DNA of 64,000 bases from Spongiactinospora rosea (GTDB taxonomy: Bacteria; Actinomycetota; Actinomycetes; Streptosporangiales; Streptosporangiaceae): positions 62,001-126,000 of the forward strand of contig NZ_QMEY01000026.1 of assembly GCF_003315795.1 (NCBI RefSeq), in the 5' to 3' direction. The notes under the pieces are model-generated. The model had not been told where the DNA came from, did no database searches, and worked only from the letters and a program-made list of their open reading frames with translations. Shown piece after piece: positions 53,076 through 61,282 of the stretch (position 1 is its first letter; each line of letters opens with the position of its first letter). Position numbers and translations under genes: made by a program.

Positions 53076-53498
53076 ATGACGTCAGCGCGACAGACCACTG
53101 GTCCGTGCCAGGCATGGCCGGAGGACAGCGCCTTCATCCGTGAGGTGCTCGACCGCATCGGCGACAAGTGGACGGTGCTGGTCATCAGCACCCTGAACGC
53201 CGGCTCGCTGCGCTACTCCGACTTGCAGGCGAGCATCCCAGGGATCTCCCAGCGGATGCTGACCCAGACGCTCAAACATCTCGAACGCGACGGACTGATC
53301 ACCCGGACCGCGTACGCCGAGGTCCCGCCGCGAGTGGAGTACGAGCTGACGGACCTAGGCCGGTCGCTGAGGGACGCGGTGATGGCGATGGCCGGTTGGG
53401 CCGCGACCCACCACAGCGAGATCGCCGGCAACCGGGCCGCCAGCGAGCTGACGGGAGTCGGCCGAGGCAAGGCCGCGGTCAGCGCGTCGGCGGGCTAG
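53076..53498 (+). CDS. HxlR-family transcriptional regulator
   Basis: A 140-residue winged-helix protein: IREVLDRIGDKWTVLVISTL, YSDLQASIPGISQRMLTQTL, LERDGLITRTAYAEVPPRVE and YELTDLGRSLRDAV. A Cys in GPCQAWPED near residue 11 is at the position used for redox sensing in YodB/HxlR proteins. It faces the azoreductase gene across a 128-base gap and is its likely repressor. Confidence 0.88.
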   Translation: MTSARQTTGPCQAWPEDSAFIREVLDRIGDKWTVLVISTLNAGSLRYSDLQASIPGISQRMLTQTLKHLERDGLITRTAYAEVPPRVEYELTDLGRSLRDAVMAMAGWAATHHSEIAGNRAASELTGVGRGKAAVSASAG

Positions 53499-53628
53499 CG
53501 CCGGGCATATCGGGCACGTCGCTCGCCGCCCCCTCTGTGGGGTCGATGTGGCACACCCCCGTATCGGGTTCGCACCACCCGACGGCGGGGCCCAGGTCGG
53601 GCCACACCTCGATGACGACCTGCGCCAC
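53479..53628 (-). CDS. Possible small acidic protein
   Basis: A 49-residue frame from a GTG at 53628 reads VAQVVIEVWPDLGPAVGWCE, then PDTGVCHIDPTEGAASDVPD, ending PPTR. Two cysteines and an acidic composition look protein-like, and codon use has the G/C third-position bias. There is no clear ribosome binding site and the end overlaps the HxlR gene by 20 bases, so it could be chance. Confidence 0.3.
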   Translation of the reverse strand: MAQVVIEVWPDLGPAVGWCEPDTGVCHIDPTEGAASDVPDMPGASPPTR

Positions 53629-54100
53629 TCAGGCCGCGTCACCCGTTCAGCCATCTTCCTCACCTCACTAAGAGTGCGTAACACCATCATGAGTGAGTAA
53701 GGCAGGGCTTACAAAAGGCACTTTCAAGTGCGGCGCACCCCAAGCTCCTCGGCGACGCCGAGCACGCCGAGCACGCCGAGCACGCCGAGACCTGATCCTT
53801 TCGATCGTGCCAAGTGCCGAAATTCGCAACAGAATCGGTCAACCTCGGTGGAGAACATCGTCAACCTATCGCCGTGCGACTCCGGTAGAGCGATTTCCAA
53901 ACCACCCGAGAGACGCGGCTGAAACGACCGGCGCCAGATGTCACAAAATCGCGACGTTATGCAAATACCCGCACGTCAACGCCCACATAGTCGACATCAT
54001 CCGGGACTTCTGTGCATTATGTGCGCTTGCCTGCTACCGACCGTACGGTCATTATCCCGATGAGGTGGGGAACACCGCAATACAGACGGGAGTTTCACCC
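53629..54100. other. Long intergenic region before the large subtilase gene
   Basis: No gene is supported here. It is less GC-rich than its surroundings from about 53800. It holds a GAGTGCGT element at 53672 flanked by CTCACT and AGTGAG, a 9-bp tandem repeat at 53755, and presumably the promoter of the subtilase gene (AT-rich CACAAAATCGCGACG and TTATGCAAAT segments near 53942-53965). Confidence 0.5.
53755..53789 (+). repeat. Four tandem copies of ACGCCGAGC
   Basis: Three full and one nearly full copy of a 9-base unit stand in non-coding DNA about 310 bases before the subtilase start. The number of units may vary between strains. No protein frame uses them. Confidence 0.85.
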
Positions 54101-57100
54101 ATGAAACGTAGGGCATTAATGACCGCGATCGCCCTGGTGGCGGCTGTGACCACCGGCGCCGGCGCCCCGGCGAGCACGACCGGCCCATCCCCCGGCCCCC
54201 CGGGAGTCGCCCCGGACCGCCAGGCCGGACACGGTGCGAAGAGCGTCACGCTCATCACCGGCGACCGGGTCAAGCTCTCCTCGTCCGGATACTCGGTACA
54301 CCCCGGCAAGGGCAGGGACGTACGGTTCGCCACGATCCAGACGAAGGACCACCTGATGGTCCTGCCCTCCGACGCGGCGCCGCTGGTCGCGCGGGGACTG
54401 GTGGACGAGCGGCTGTTCGACGTCACCCAGCTCATCGCCTGGGACTACGACGACGCGCACCGCGCAGACGTACCCGTGATCGCCAGAACCAGCGGCGCGG
54501 CTGCGGCGACGTTCCGGTTACCGGGCGCGCCCGCGCCCGCGTGGCGGAGCGGGCGGCTCGGGCTGGCCGCGGTCAAGGTACCGAAGAGCGACGCCGCGGC
54601 GGCGTGGCGGGCGCTGAGCGGCGACGCGGGCGCGCGGACGCTCGCGGCCGGGGTCAAGCGGCTGTGGCTGGATGGCCGACGTACCGCGACACTTGACCAG
54701 AGCGCGCCGCAGATCGGCGCGCCGGAGGCGTGGAAGCAGGGCTTCACCGGCAAGGGCGTGACCGTCGCCGTACTGGACAGCGGATACGACACGGCCCACC
54801 CGGACCTCAAAGGCGTGGTCGCGCACACCAAGTCGTTCATCGCGAACGACCCTGACATCAACGACGGCGTGGGCCACGGCACCCATGTGGCCTCCACGAT
54901 CGCCGGATCGGGCGCGGCCTCGGGCGGCAGGTATCGCGGGATCGCGCCGGACGCCAAGCTGGCCATCGGCAAAGTCCTGAGCAGGCGGGGCGGCGACGAA
55001 TCCACGATTCTCGCCGGGATGGAATGGGCCGCGGCCGAAATCCGCGCCCAGGTCGTGAGCATGAGCCTCGGCGGACGGGACACCCAGGCGCTCGACCCGC
55101 TCGAAGAGGCGGTGAACACCCTCAGCGAGAGCACCGGCGCGCTCTTCGTGATCGCCGCGGGCAACTCGGGCCCGACGGCGTCCTCGGTGGTCAGTCCGGG
55201 CAGCGCTGACGCCGCGCTGAGCGTGGGCGCGGTGGACAAGCAGGACGCGCTGGCGCTGTTCTCCAGCCGGGGGCCGCGGATCGGCGACCGCGCCGTCAAG
55301 CCGGACATCACCGCGCCGGGCGTGGGGATCACCGCCGCCCGCGCCCGGTACGGCGGGTACTCGACCCAGACCGGCACCTCGATGGCGACGCCGCACGTCG
55401 CCGGTGCCGCGGCGATCCTGGCGCAGCGCAACCCCGGCTGGCGGGCCGACCGGCTCAAGTCCGCCCTCATCAGCAGCGCCGCCCCATGGCCGGACGCCGG
55501 CCCGTACGCTCAGGGGGCCGGGCGCGTGGACGTGCGGAAGGCGATCGCGCAGACGGTCGTCGCCGTCCCCGGCAACGTGTCGGCCGCGCTGCGCTGGCCG
55601 CACGAGAAGGGCCAGCAGGCGACCAGGACCATCGCGTACGCCAACACCGGCGACGCGCCCGTCACCCTAGACCTGGCCATCGCCGCCCAGGGCGGCGGCG
55701 AGCCGCCCGCCGGTCTGTTCAGCCTGTCGGCCGACCGTCTCATGGTCCCCGCGGGCGGCCACGCGTCGGTCACCGTCACGATGGCGGCCGACGGGGTCGC
55801 GCCCGGCGCGTACGCGGGAGTCGTCACCGCGACCGCGGGCGGCACGGTCGTACGCACCCTGACCGGCGCGTACGTCGAGCCGGAGGCGTACGACCTGGCC
55901 ATCTCCGCGAAGGGCGGCGCCGGCCTGTCAGGCTTCGCCGTCGCCTTCGACCTCGCGCGAAACGAGTTCGAGTACGTGGACATCCAGGACGGCAAGGGGA
56001 CGCTCCGGCTCCCCGCCGTCGGATGGTACGTCCAGGCGGTGTTCGACGCGGAGAAGAAGCGGACCGTCGCCCATGTGCCGCCGTTCCGGCTCAGTGAGCG
56101 GACGAAGCAACTGACGATCGACCTCGACGCGGGCAGGCAGGTACGCCATTCGGTGGACGACCCGGCCGCCCGGCAGGCCGCCCTGGACGTCTCCGCCACC
56201 CAGCAGCAGGGCCGAATCCGGGCCCGGTTCAGCACGATCGCGTCCGATGACCAGATCTTCGTGGTGCCGTCGGAGGTGCCCGGCCTCACGTACCAGGCGC
56301 ACTCGGTACTGACCAAGGCGGACGCGTCGCCCAGCCCCTACCGGTACGACCTCCTCCACACCGCGGAGAACGGCCTCCCCGCCGATCCCACCCACCAGGC
56401 CCGGACCGCCGACCTGGCCAAGACCACCGTGACCTACCGGGGCGCGGGCGTGGCGGCGTACGGCTACGTCTACAGCGGCCCCGCGAACATGTGGCTGCTC
56501 GGCGCGCCCACGCGCGTGCCGTCCACCCAGATCCGCTACCGGCCCCGCGTCGACGGCCTCGCCTGGGCGAACCAGGTGGCGTCCTACGACGACTCCGGGG
56601 AGCACTGGCTCGTGGACCTCGCGAGCGAACTGCCCCCCGGCGCCGGCACCGAGGTGTGGAACACCGCCGTGTACGGCGCCGCCCAGACCCCGTCCACCGC
56701 CCGCTACGGCAACACGGTCGTCGTCGACGGCGCGGTGTTCTCCGATTCCGGGCCCGCCCGGTTCGGCTATGAGTCCAACGCCGATGTCGCCATCGCACTG
56801 GCCAGGGACGGCGTGGAACTGGCGAGGGTGACGTGCATGCCACCGGACTCGGTGAACTGCACGCTCGGGGCCGAGGTGCCCGGCGCGGAATCCACCTACA
56901 CCCTGACGATGTCGGGGCGGCGGCAGGTGCCGTACTCGGCGCTGTCCACCGCGGTGGACGCGACCTGGACCTTCCGCTCCGGCACGGTGGACGCGAAACC
57001 GCTGCCCCTGATCACCGTACGCCCGGCCGCGCAGGGGCTGGACGCCCTGAACCGGGCCGAGCGCGCCTCGCTCACCCGCATCCCGCTCATGTTCGAGCGG

Positions 57101-57322
57101 CACGCCTCCCCGGCCCTGGGCAGGTCGCGCCCCAAGGTCGAGGTGTCCTTCAACGACGGCGCCACCTGGCGGCGCGTCCCCGTCAGCCACACCCGCGGCC
57201 AGTGGACGGCGATGGTACGCAACCCGGCGGCCGGCGACTTCGCGTCCTTGCGCGTCTCGGCGGAGTCGGGCGACAGCGCGTTCACCCAAACGATCATCAG
57301 GGCCTACGGCCTGACCTCATAA
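54101..57322 (+). CDS. Large secreted subtilisin-like protease (S8)
   Basis: A 1073-residue exported protease; the ATG at 54101 follows GGGAG and begins a signal peptide (MKRRALMTAIALVAAVTTGA). An I9-like propeptide region follows (VTLITGDRVKLSSSGYSV, LFDVTQLIAWDYDD). The catalytic domain has Asp in VAVLDSGYDTAHPDL (about 225), His in GHGTHVAS (about 261), Asn in AAGNSG and Ser in GTSMATPHVAG (about 427). The remaining 550 residues are beta-rich modules, including a NEW3/fn3-like piece (VTLDLAIAAQ), probably for substrate or cell-wall binding. The family degrades extracellular protein. It ends at a strong terminator shared with the convergent MFS genes. Confidence 0.88.
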   Translation: MKRRALMTAIALVAAVTTGAGAPASTTGPSPGPPGVAPDRQAGHGAKSVTLITGDRVKLSSSGYSVHPGKGRDVRFATIQTKDHLMVLPSDAAPLVARGLVDERLFDVTQLIAWDYDDAHRADVPVIARTSGAAAATFRLPGAPAPAWRSGRLGLAAVKVPKSDAAAAWRALSGDAGARTLAAGVKRLWLDGRRTATLDQSAPQIGAPEAWKQGFTGKGVTVAVLDSGYDTAHPDLKGVVAHTKSFIANDPDINDGVGHGTHVASTIAGSGAASGGRYRGIAPDAKLAIGKVLSRRGGDESTILAGMEWAAAEIRAQVVSMSLGGRDTQALDPLEEAVNTLSESTGALFVIAAGNSGPTASSVVSPGSADAALSVGAVDKQDALALFSSRGPRIGDRAVKPDITAPGVGITAARARYGGYSTQTGTSMATPHVAGAAAILAQRNPGWRADRLKSALISSAAPWPDAGPYAQGAGRVDVRKAIAQTVVAVPGNVSAALRWPHEKGQQATRTIAYANTGDAPVTLDLAIAAQGGGEPPAGLFSLSADRLMVPAGGHASVTVTMAADGVAPGAYAGVVTATAGGTVVRTLTGAYVEPEAYDLAISAKGGAGLSGFAVAFDLARNEFEYVDIQDGKGTLRLPAVGWYVQAVFDAEKKRTVAHVPPFRLSERTKQLTIDLDAGRQVRHSVDDPAARQAALDVSATQQQGRIRARFSTIASDDQIFVVPSEVPGLTYQAHSVLTKADASPSPYRYDLLHTAENGLPADPTHQARTADLAKTTVTYRGAGVAAYGYVYSGPANMWLLGAPTRVPSTQIRYRPRVDGLAWANQVASYDDSGEHWLVDLASELPPGAGTEVWNTAVYGAAQTPSTARYGNTVVVDGAVFSDSGPARFGYESNADVAIALARDGVELARVTCMPPDSVNCTLGAEVPGAESTYTLTMSGRRQVPYSALSTAVDATWTFRSGTVDAKPLPLITVRPAAQGLDALNRAERASLTRIPLMFERHASPALGRSRPKVEVSFNDGATWRRVPVSHTRGQWTAMVRNPAAGDFASLRVSAESGDSAFTQTIIRAYGLTS

Positions 57323-57334
57323 CCGCAACCATGC

Positions 57335-57365
57335 CCGCGGGCGCGCCCCACGAGCGCGCCCGCGG
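57335..57365. terminator. Bidirectional terminator, perfect 12-bp stem
   Basis: CCGCGGGCGCGC and GCGCGCCCGCGG enclose CCCACGA between the convergent subtilase (stop 57322) and split MFS (stop 57380). It is the strongest inverted repeat in this half of the window. Confidence 0.75.
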
Positions 57366-57379
57366 CGACGTGCCGGGGC

Positions 57380-58051
57380 TCACGAAGAGGAGACGGCACC
57401 GGAGCGGAGCAGCGGCGTGAAGCGCTGCCTTCGCGCCAGGACGAGCGCCACCACCATCGCGACCGCGAACGAACCCGCCGCGACCATGATGTAGCTCTGC
57501 GCGCCCGTGGCCGAGTTCTTCGCCACTCCGCCGACCGTCACGGTGGTGGACATGAGGACGGCCGAGCCCACCACGTTCATCACCACGGAGCCGATCGCGA
57601 GCATGACCTGCACCAGGCCGGTCACCACGCCTTGCCGGTCGGCGGACGCCACGCTCGTCGCCATGTTGAAGCCCGACGTCACCACCGAGCCGGCGGTGAA
57701 GCCCAGCAGGCCGGCGAAGACGACCGCGGCGAAGAGATCGGAGGTCGACAGGTACATTCCGACGATGGACACCATGCCGATCGTCACACCACCGGCCAGT
57801 GTCCACGCCGGGCCGGCCCGGGTCGCCAGCGCCCCGGCCAGGACGCCCCCGATCGTGATGCCCAGCGACGGCAGGGCGAACAGCAGGCCCAGTGATCCGT
57901 CGGCGGCGAGGCCGTACCCGAGGCCCTCGTCCTGCGAGACATGGGCGATGAGGCCGAAGAGCTGGAGCATGCTCTGGTACGCCCCGGTCGAGAGGACGAC
58001 GACGAGCAGCGTGAGCACCAGCGGCAGGCTGAGATTCCTCAGGTCGATCAC
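57380..58051 (-). CDS. MFS exporter, C-terminal half (split gene)
   Basis: A GTG at 58051 overlaps the stop of the N-terminal half (GTGA). The 223 residues carry about six helices and the usual second-half sequence of a DHA2 exporter (LFALPSLGITIGGVLAGALA, GFTAGSVVTSGFNMATSVAS). Together the two pieces make a complete 14-helix protein, so either a one-base shift near 58055 split a single gene, or the halves are made separately and assemble. The frame of this half stays open further upstream, which fits a recent frameshift. Confidence 0.6.
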   Translation of the reverse strand: MIDLRNLSLPLVLTLLVVVLSTGAYQSMLQLFGLIAHVSQDEGLGYGLAADGSLGLLFALPSLGITIGGVLAGALATRAGPAWTLAGGVTIGMVSIVGMYLSTSDLFAAVVFAGLLGFTAGSVVTSGFNMATSVASADRQGVVTGLVQVMLAIGSVVMNVVGSAVLMSTTVTVGGVAKNSATGAQSYIMVAAGSFAVAMVVALVLARRQRFTPLLRSGAVSSS

Positions 58052-58848
58052 GGGTTCGGTACCCGCCGCACCGCCACTGCCCACAGGAACAGCAGCGCCA
58101 CGCCGCCCGCGAGCAGGGCGAGCGGTCCCACGGCGGACCAGCCGAACTCCGGGCCGAGGCTGATGTAGCTCAGCACCGCCGCCAAGCCCCCGCCGAGAAG
58201 GCCGGCCCCGACGACGTCGAGCCTGCCCACGATTTTGATCGGTGACTCTGGAAGGAGCGCTCGCACCATGATCGCGGCGATGCCCGCGAGGACCGCGGAC
58301 ACGACGAACACGATCTGGAAGCCGTACTGCTCGGCCAGGTATTGGAAGAGGAACGGTGAGGCGACGCCGAAGATCGCCGAGCCCGAGGTCACGATCCCGG
58401 TGACGGTCATCGCGATGCGGGGCGCGCAGGTCTGGCGGATGAGCGCGACCGTGAGGAAGACGGCGGCCACGGCCGCGCCCTGCAACAGGCGCCCGGCGAT
58501 GAACACCCACATGTTGGGGGCGACCAGGCACACGAGGCCACCCGTGCAGCCGATGGTCAGTGTGATCGCGAGCACCTTGCGCGTGCCGTACATGTCGGCG
58601 CTCTTGCCGAGCAGTGGCGCCCACATCGCGCCCGCCAGCATGGCGCTCGCGTTGAGCCACGCCGCCTGGTCGGTGCCGAAGTGGTCGAGCATCTGGGGGA
58701 GAACGAGAAGCGCCGCCCCGATGACCGTGTCCACGATGATGTTCGCGAGGATCAAAATGGCCACCTGGCGGCCGAGCCGCCCGCTCCATCGCGTGTGCAA
58801 CTGGGCCGGGGACACAGGGCTCGGGTGCTTTGGGGGATGAGCGTTCAC
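58048..58848 (-). CDS. MFS exporter, N-terminal half (split gene)
   Basis: A 266-residue protein with about eight helices: WSGRLGRQVAILILANIIVD, MLDHFGTDQAAWLNASAMLA, LLGKSADMYGTRKVLAITLT (motif A) and VSAVLAGIAAIMVRALLPES. It stops after AVAVRRVPNP where an intact exporter would continue into the second half. The next frame continues at once with EPVIDLRNLSLPLVL. Function as a drug or metabolite exporter depends on whether both halves are made. Confidence 0.7.
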   Translation of the reverse strand: MNAHPPKHPSPVSPAQLHTRWSGRLGRQVAILILANIIVDTVIGAALLVLPQMLDHFGTDQAAWLNASAMLAGAMWAPLLGKSADMYGTRKVLAITLTIGCTGGLVCLVAPNMWVFIAGRLLQGAAVAAVFLTVALIRQTCAPRIAMTVTGIVTSGSAIFGVASPFLFQYLAEQYGFQIVFVVSAVLAGIAAIMVRALLPESPIKIVGRLDVVGAGLLGGGLAAVLSYISLGPEFGWSAVGPLALLAGGVALLFLWAVAVRRVPNP

Positions 58849-58857
58849 GTTGAGCTC

Positions 58858-59190
58858 CTATGCCTGCCCGACCTGGTTTCCGCGCGACCGGAATTTGGCC
58901 AGGTGGTCGATGAGGTCCGCCTCCCGGTCCGCAGGGGTGCGGGCGGCGATGTATCCGTCGGGCCGGATGAGGATCAGCTCGCCGGACCTCGGCTGGTAGA
59001 CGTGCTGGAACTCGCCCTCGGCGTCGAAGATGGCGCTGTCCGGCGTCGCGCCGATCCGGCAGATGTACATGTGGGTGGGCTTGGCACGGTCCAGGATGAC
59101 CGGGTCGGTGTGCTCGTAGGCGAGCAGCGTCCACTTCGGCCCCGCATGAGGTCGAAGAGGTCGCCGGAGATCTGCAGGTGGCGAGAGCTG
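58858..59190 (-). pseudogene. FAD-dependent aromatic monooxygenase, C-terminal remnant
   Basis: Pieces in two frames give DSSRHLQISGDLFDL, then GPKWTLLAYEHTDP and MYICRIGATPDSAIFD ending with ELILIRPDGYIAARTP. This is the thioredoxin-like C-terminal domain of PheA/TfdB-type FAD hydroxylases (LIRPDGYVA.R). A one-base shift lies near 59145 and the whole FAD domain is missing; the break abuts the dehydratase stop. An ATG at 59070 could give a 70-residue fragment only. Confidence 0.65.
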
Positions 59191-59193
59191 TCG

Positions 59194-60162
59194 TCAGCGG
59201 CCGAGGAGCTCGGTGAACCGCTGGGCGTCGATGTTCCCGCCGGAGGCGATGACGCCGATCCGGCGCGGGAGGGCGTCGATCCGGCCGGCCATGAGGGCGG
59301 CCAGGGCGGTCGCGCCGCTGGGTTCCAGGACGATCTTCAGGCGCTCGAAGGCGAATCGCATGGCGTGGATGATCTCCTCGTCGGCGACGAGGGCGATGCC
59401 GTCGACGAGACGCCGGTTGACGGCGAAGGTGATCTCGCCGGGAGTGTTCAGGGCCTGGCCGTCGGCGATGGTCCGGGGCACGGGGATGGTGACGCGTTCG
59501 CCGCTCTCCAGGGAACGCTTGGTGTCATCGCCGTTCTCCGGCTCGACGCCGATGAGCCGGATCGCGGGATGGAGTGCCCTGGCGGCGATGGCGCTGCCGG
59601 CCATGAGGCCGCCGCCGCCCACGGGGACGACGAGGGCGCCGAGCTCTCCGGTCTCCTCAAGGAGTTCGAGGGCGGCGGTGCCCTGTCCGGCGATCACGTG
59701 GGGGTGATCGTAGGGCGGGATGAGGGCCAGGCCGCGATCTTCGGCGAGAGCCCGCGCCAGCGCTGTGCGGTCCTGGGTGTAACGGTCGTAGGTGACGACT
59801 TCCGCACCGTAACCGGCGGTGGCGGCCAGCTTGGAGCGGGGGGCGTCCTCGGGCATCAAGATGACGGCACCGGTGCCCAGTTCGCGAGCGGCCAGGGCGG
59901 TGGCCTGGGCATGGTTGCCCGAGGAGTAGGCGGCGACGCCCTTGGCCAGTCGCTCGGGGGGCAGTTGGGCGGCGGCGTTGTACGCGCCACGGAACTTGAA
60001 GGCGCCGACGCGCTGAAGGTTCTCGCACTTGATGAACACCTCGGCGCCGACCTGGGCGTTGAGAGTGCGGGAGGTGAGCACGGGAGTGCGGTGGGCGATG
60101 CCGCGCAGCCGCGCGGCGGCCTCACGGATGTCGTCGAACGTTACCGGCGGTGCGGTGGCCAT
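59194..60162 (-). CDS. PLP-dependent threonine/serine (hydroxyaspartate) dehydratase
   Basis: A 322-residue fold-type II PLP enzyme. PLP-binding Lys lies in GAFKFRGAYNA, the substrate-binding SSGNHAQATALA loop follows, and the PLP phosphate loop is VPVGGGGLMAGSA. There is no C-terminal ACT regulatory domain, so it is of the catabolic/serine racemase-like short type, which includes threo-3-hydroxyaspartate ammonia-lyases. These release an enamine that RidA, encoded directly upstream, hydrolyses. A DauR/YheO-like regulator begins the set, which supports D-amino or hydroxy-amino acid catabolism. Confidence 0.85.
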   Translation of the reverse strand: MATAPPVTFDDIREAAARLRGIAHRTPVLTSRTLNAQVGAEVFIKCENLQRVGAFKFRGAYNAAAQLPPERLAKGVAAYSSGNHAQATALAARELGTGAVILMPEDAPRSKLAATAGYGAEVVTYDRYTQDRTALARALAEDRGLALIPPYDHPHVIAGQGTAALELLEETGELGALVVPVGGGGLMAGSAIAARALHPAIRLIGVEPENGDDTKRSLESGERVTIPVPRTIADGQALNTPGEITFAVNRRLVDGIALVADEEIIHAMRFAFERLKIVLEPSGATALAALMAGRIDALPRRIGVIASGGNIDAQRFTELLGR

Positions 60163-60196
60163 TGGTGTGTCCTCGCGGTGGGAAGGAGCGGTCGTG

Positions 60197-60586
60197 TCAG
60201 TCCAGGGTGGCGATGGCGTGCACTTCGACAGCGGCTCCGTAGTGCAGTTCCTTGACGCCGGCCACGGCGCGCTGGGGCCGGTGGGCTCCCAGCCACTGCA
60301 CGTAGAGGCGGTCGAACTCGGGCCAGTCGCCGATGTCGGTCACGTACACGGTCACCGACAGCAGCCGGTCCCGGCTGGTTCCGGCGGAGGTCAGGCAGGC
60401 GTCGATGTTGCTCAGCACCTGCCCGGCCTGGACGGCGAACGGCTCGCGGGTGAGCCGGTCGCCCTGGGGAGTGACCGGTAGCTGGCCGGAGATGTAGGCG
60501 AGCCCGCCGGACACCATGATGTGCGAGTAGTGGCCGGCGGGCGGCACCAGGTCCGGGCTGTCGATCGGGAACAGCGCGTTCGTCAT
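60197..60586 (-). CDS. RidA-family enamine/imine deaminase
   Basis: A 129-residue RidA/YjgF protein: YSHIMVSGGLAYISGQLPVT, FAVQAGQVLSNIDACLTSAG, VTVYVTDIGDWPEFDRLYVQ and a C-terminal AVAGVKELHYGAAVEVHAIA. The active-site Arg expected in the RxAVxV position appears as QRAVAGV. RidA trimers destroy reactive enamines made by PLP dehydratases, matching the next gene downstream. Its ATG overlaps the stop of the upstream regulator (ATGA). Confidence 0.9.
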   Translation of the reverse strand: MTNALFPIDSPDLVPPAGHYSHIMVSGGLAYISGQLPVTPQGDRLTREPFAVQAGQVLSNIDACLTSAGTSRDRLLSVTVYVTDIGDWPEFDRLYVQWLGAHRPQRAVAGVKELHYGAAVEVHAIATLD

Positions 60587-61080
60587 TGGGCGCCCTTCGC
60601 TTTGGTGTAGTTGTAGACGGTCGCGCGGGACACGCCCAGCAGGTCCGCGATGGTCTGCGCGGCGTCCCGGGAGTCGAAGTAGCCGTCCCGGTGCAGCCTG
60701 CGTACCAGTGCCTTCTTGTCGTTCCGGCTGAGCGACCTCGGGGTTCCCGCACGTTCGGCGGACAGGGTTTCCACCATCTGGCGCAGCTCGCTGGCGTTGC
60801 GGCCACGCAGCGTCTCCAGGGGCCGTTCGCGGTGCTCGGCGTCGGTGGCGACGAGGTTGGACAGGGCGAGCGTGACCGGCGACAGCACGGAGACGTCGAG
60901 GTTCAGGCAGAGCGCCGCGATGTACTCGCCTTTGGCGTTCTTGATGCCGATGGACGTGCTCTTCGCCGGCCGTCCGTCGGGGAACCGGTTGGGGTAGTTC
61001 TGCACGCCGCCGACGATCCCCGGCCCCTTCACGGTGGGGCCCGGCCGGGTGGCTGCGGTGACCCGCCTGGTTCCGCGCAC
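60583..61080 (-). CDS. YheO/DauR-like regulator, shortened at the N-terminus
   Basis: A 165-residue protein whose second half is the DauR-type HTH (DKKALVRRLHRDGYFDSRDA, AQTIADLLGVSRATVYNY). The first half contains the end of a YheO-like PAS domain (KSTSIGIKNAKGEYIAALCL, NLDVS). Family members are about 220-240 residues; the first 60-80 residues of the PAS domain are missing and replaced by a basic stretch from a GTG at 61080. The gene may be truncated by the rearrangement that left the region 61081-61282 without genes, or the start lies in lost sequence. It probably once controlled the RidA-dehydratase pair. Confidence 0.7.
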   Translation of the reverse strand: MRGTRRVTAATRPGPTVKGPGIVGGVQNYPNRFPDGRPAKSTSIGIKNAKGEYIAALCLNLDVSVLSPVTLALSNLVATDAEHRERPLETLRGRNASELRQMVETLSAERAGTPRSLSRNDKKALVRRLHRDGYFDSRDAAQTIADLLGVSRATVYNYTKAKGAQ

Positions 61081-61282
61081 GCTCGCCGGTCAGGTCCCCT
61101 ATCTGAAAGCAGAGAAACGTAGTGTCCGTTGATCGCAATCCTGTCCAGGACAGCGAAGGAGAGCGGCGGCGACGCTCGTCGCCCGGGTCGGCGTTCGCCG
61201 ACTCGCTGGGTGAGGGCTGGAGCGCGGCCCCGCCGCGCCTGGCCGGGTTCGGCAGGCGCGTACGGCTGATCGAGGGGGCGCC

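Noticed and set aside
53693..54100. Upstream extension of the large subtilase frame
   Set aside because: It includes the 9-bp tandem repeats and no homologous sequence; a signal peptide begins at the ATG at 54101.
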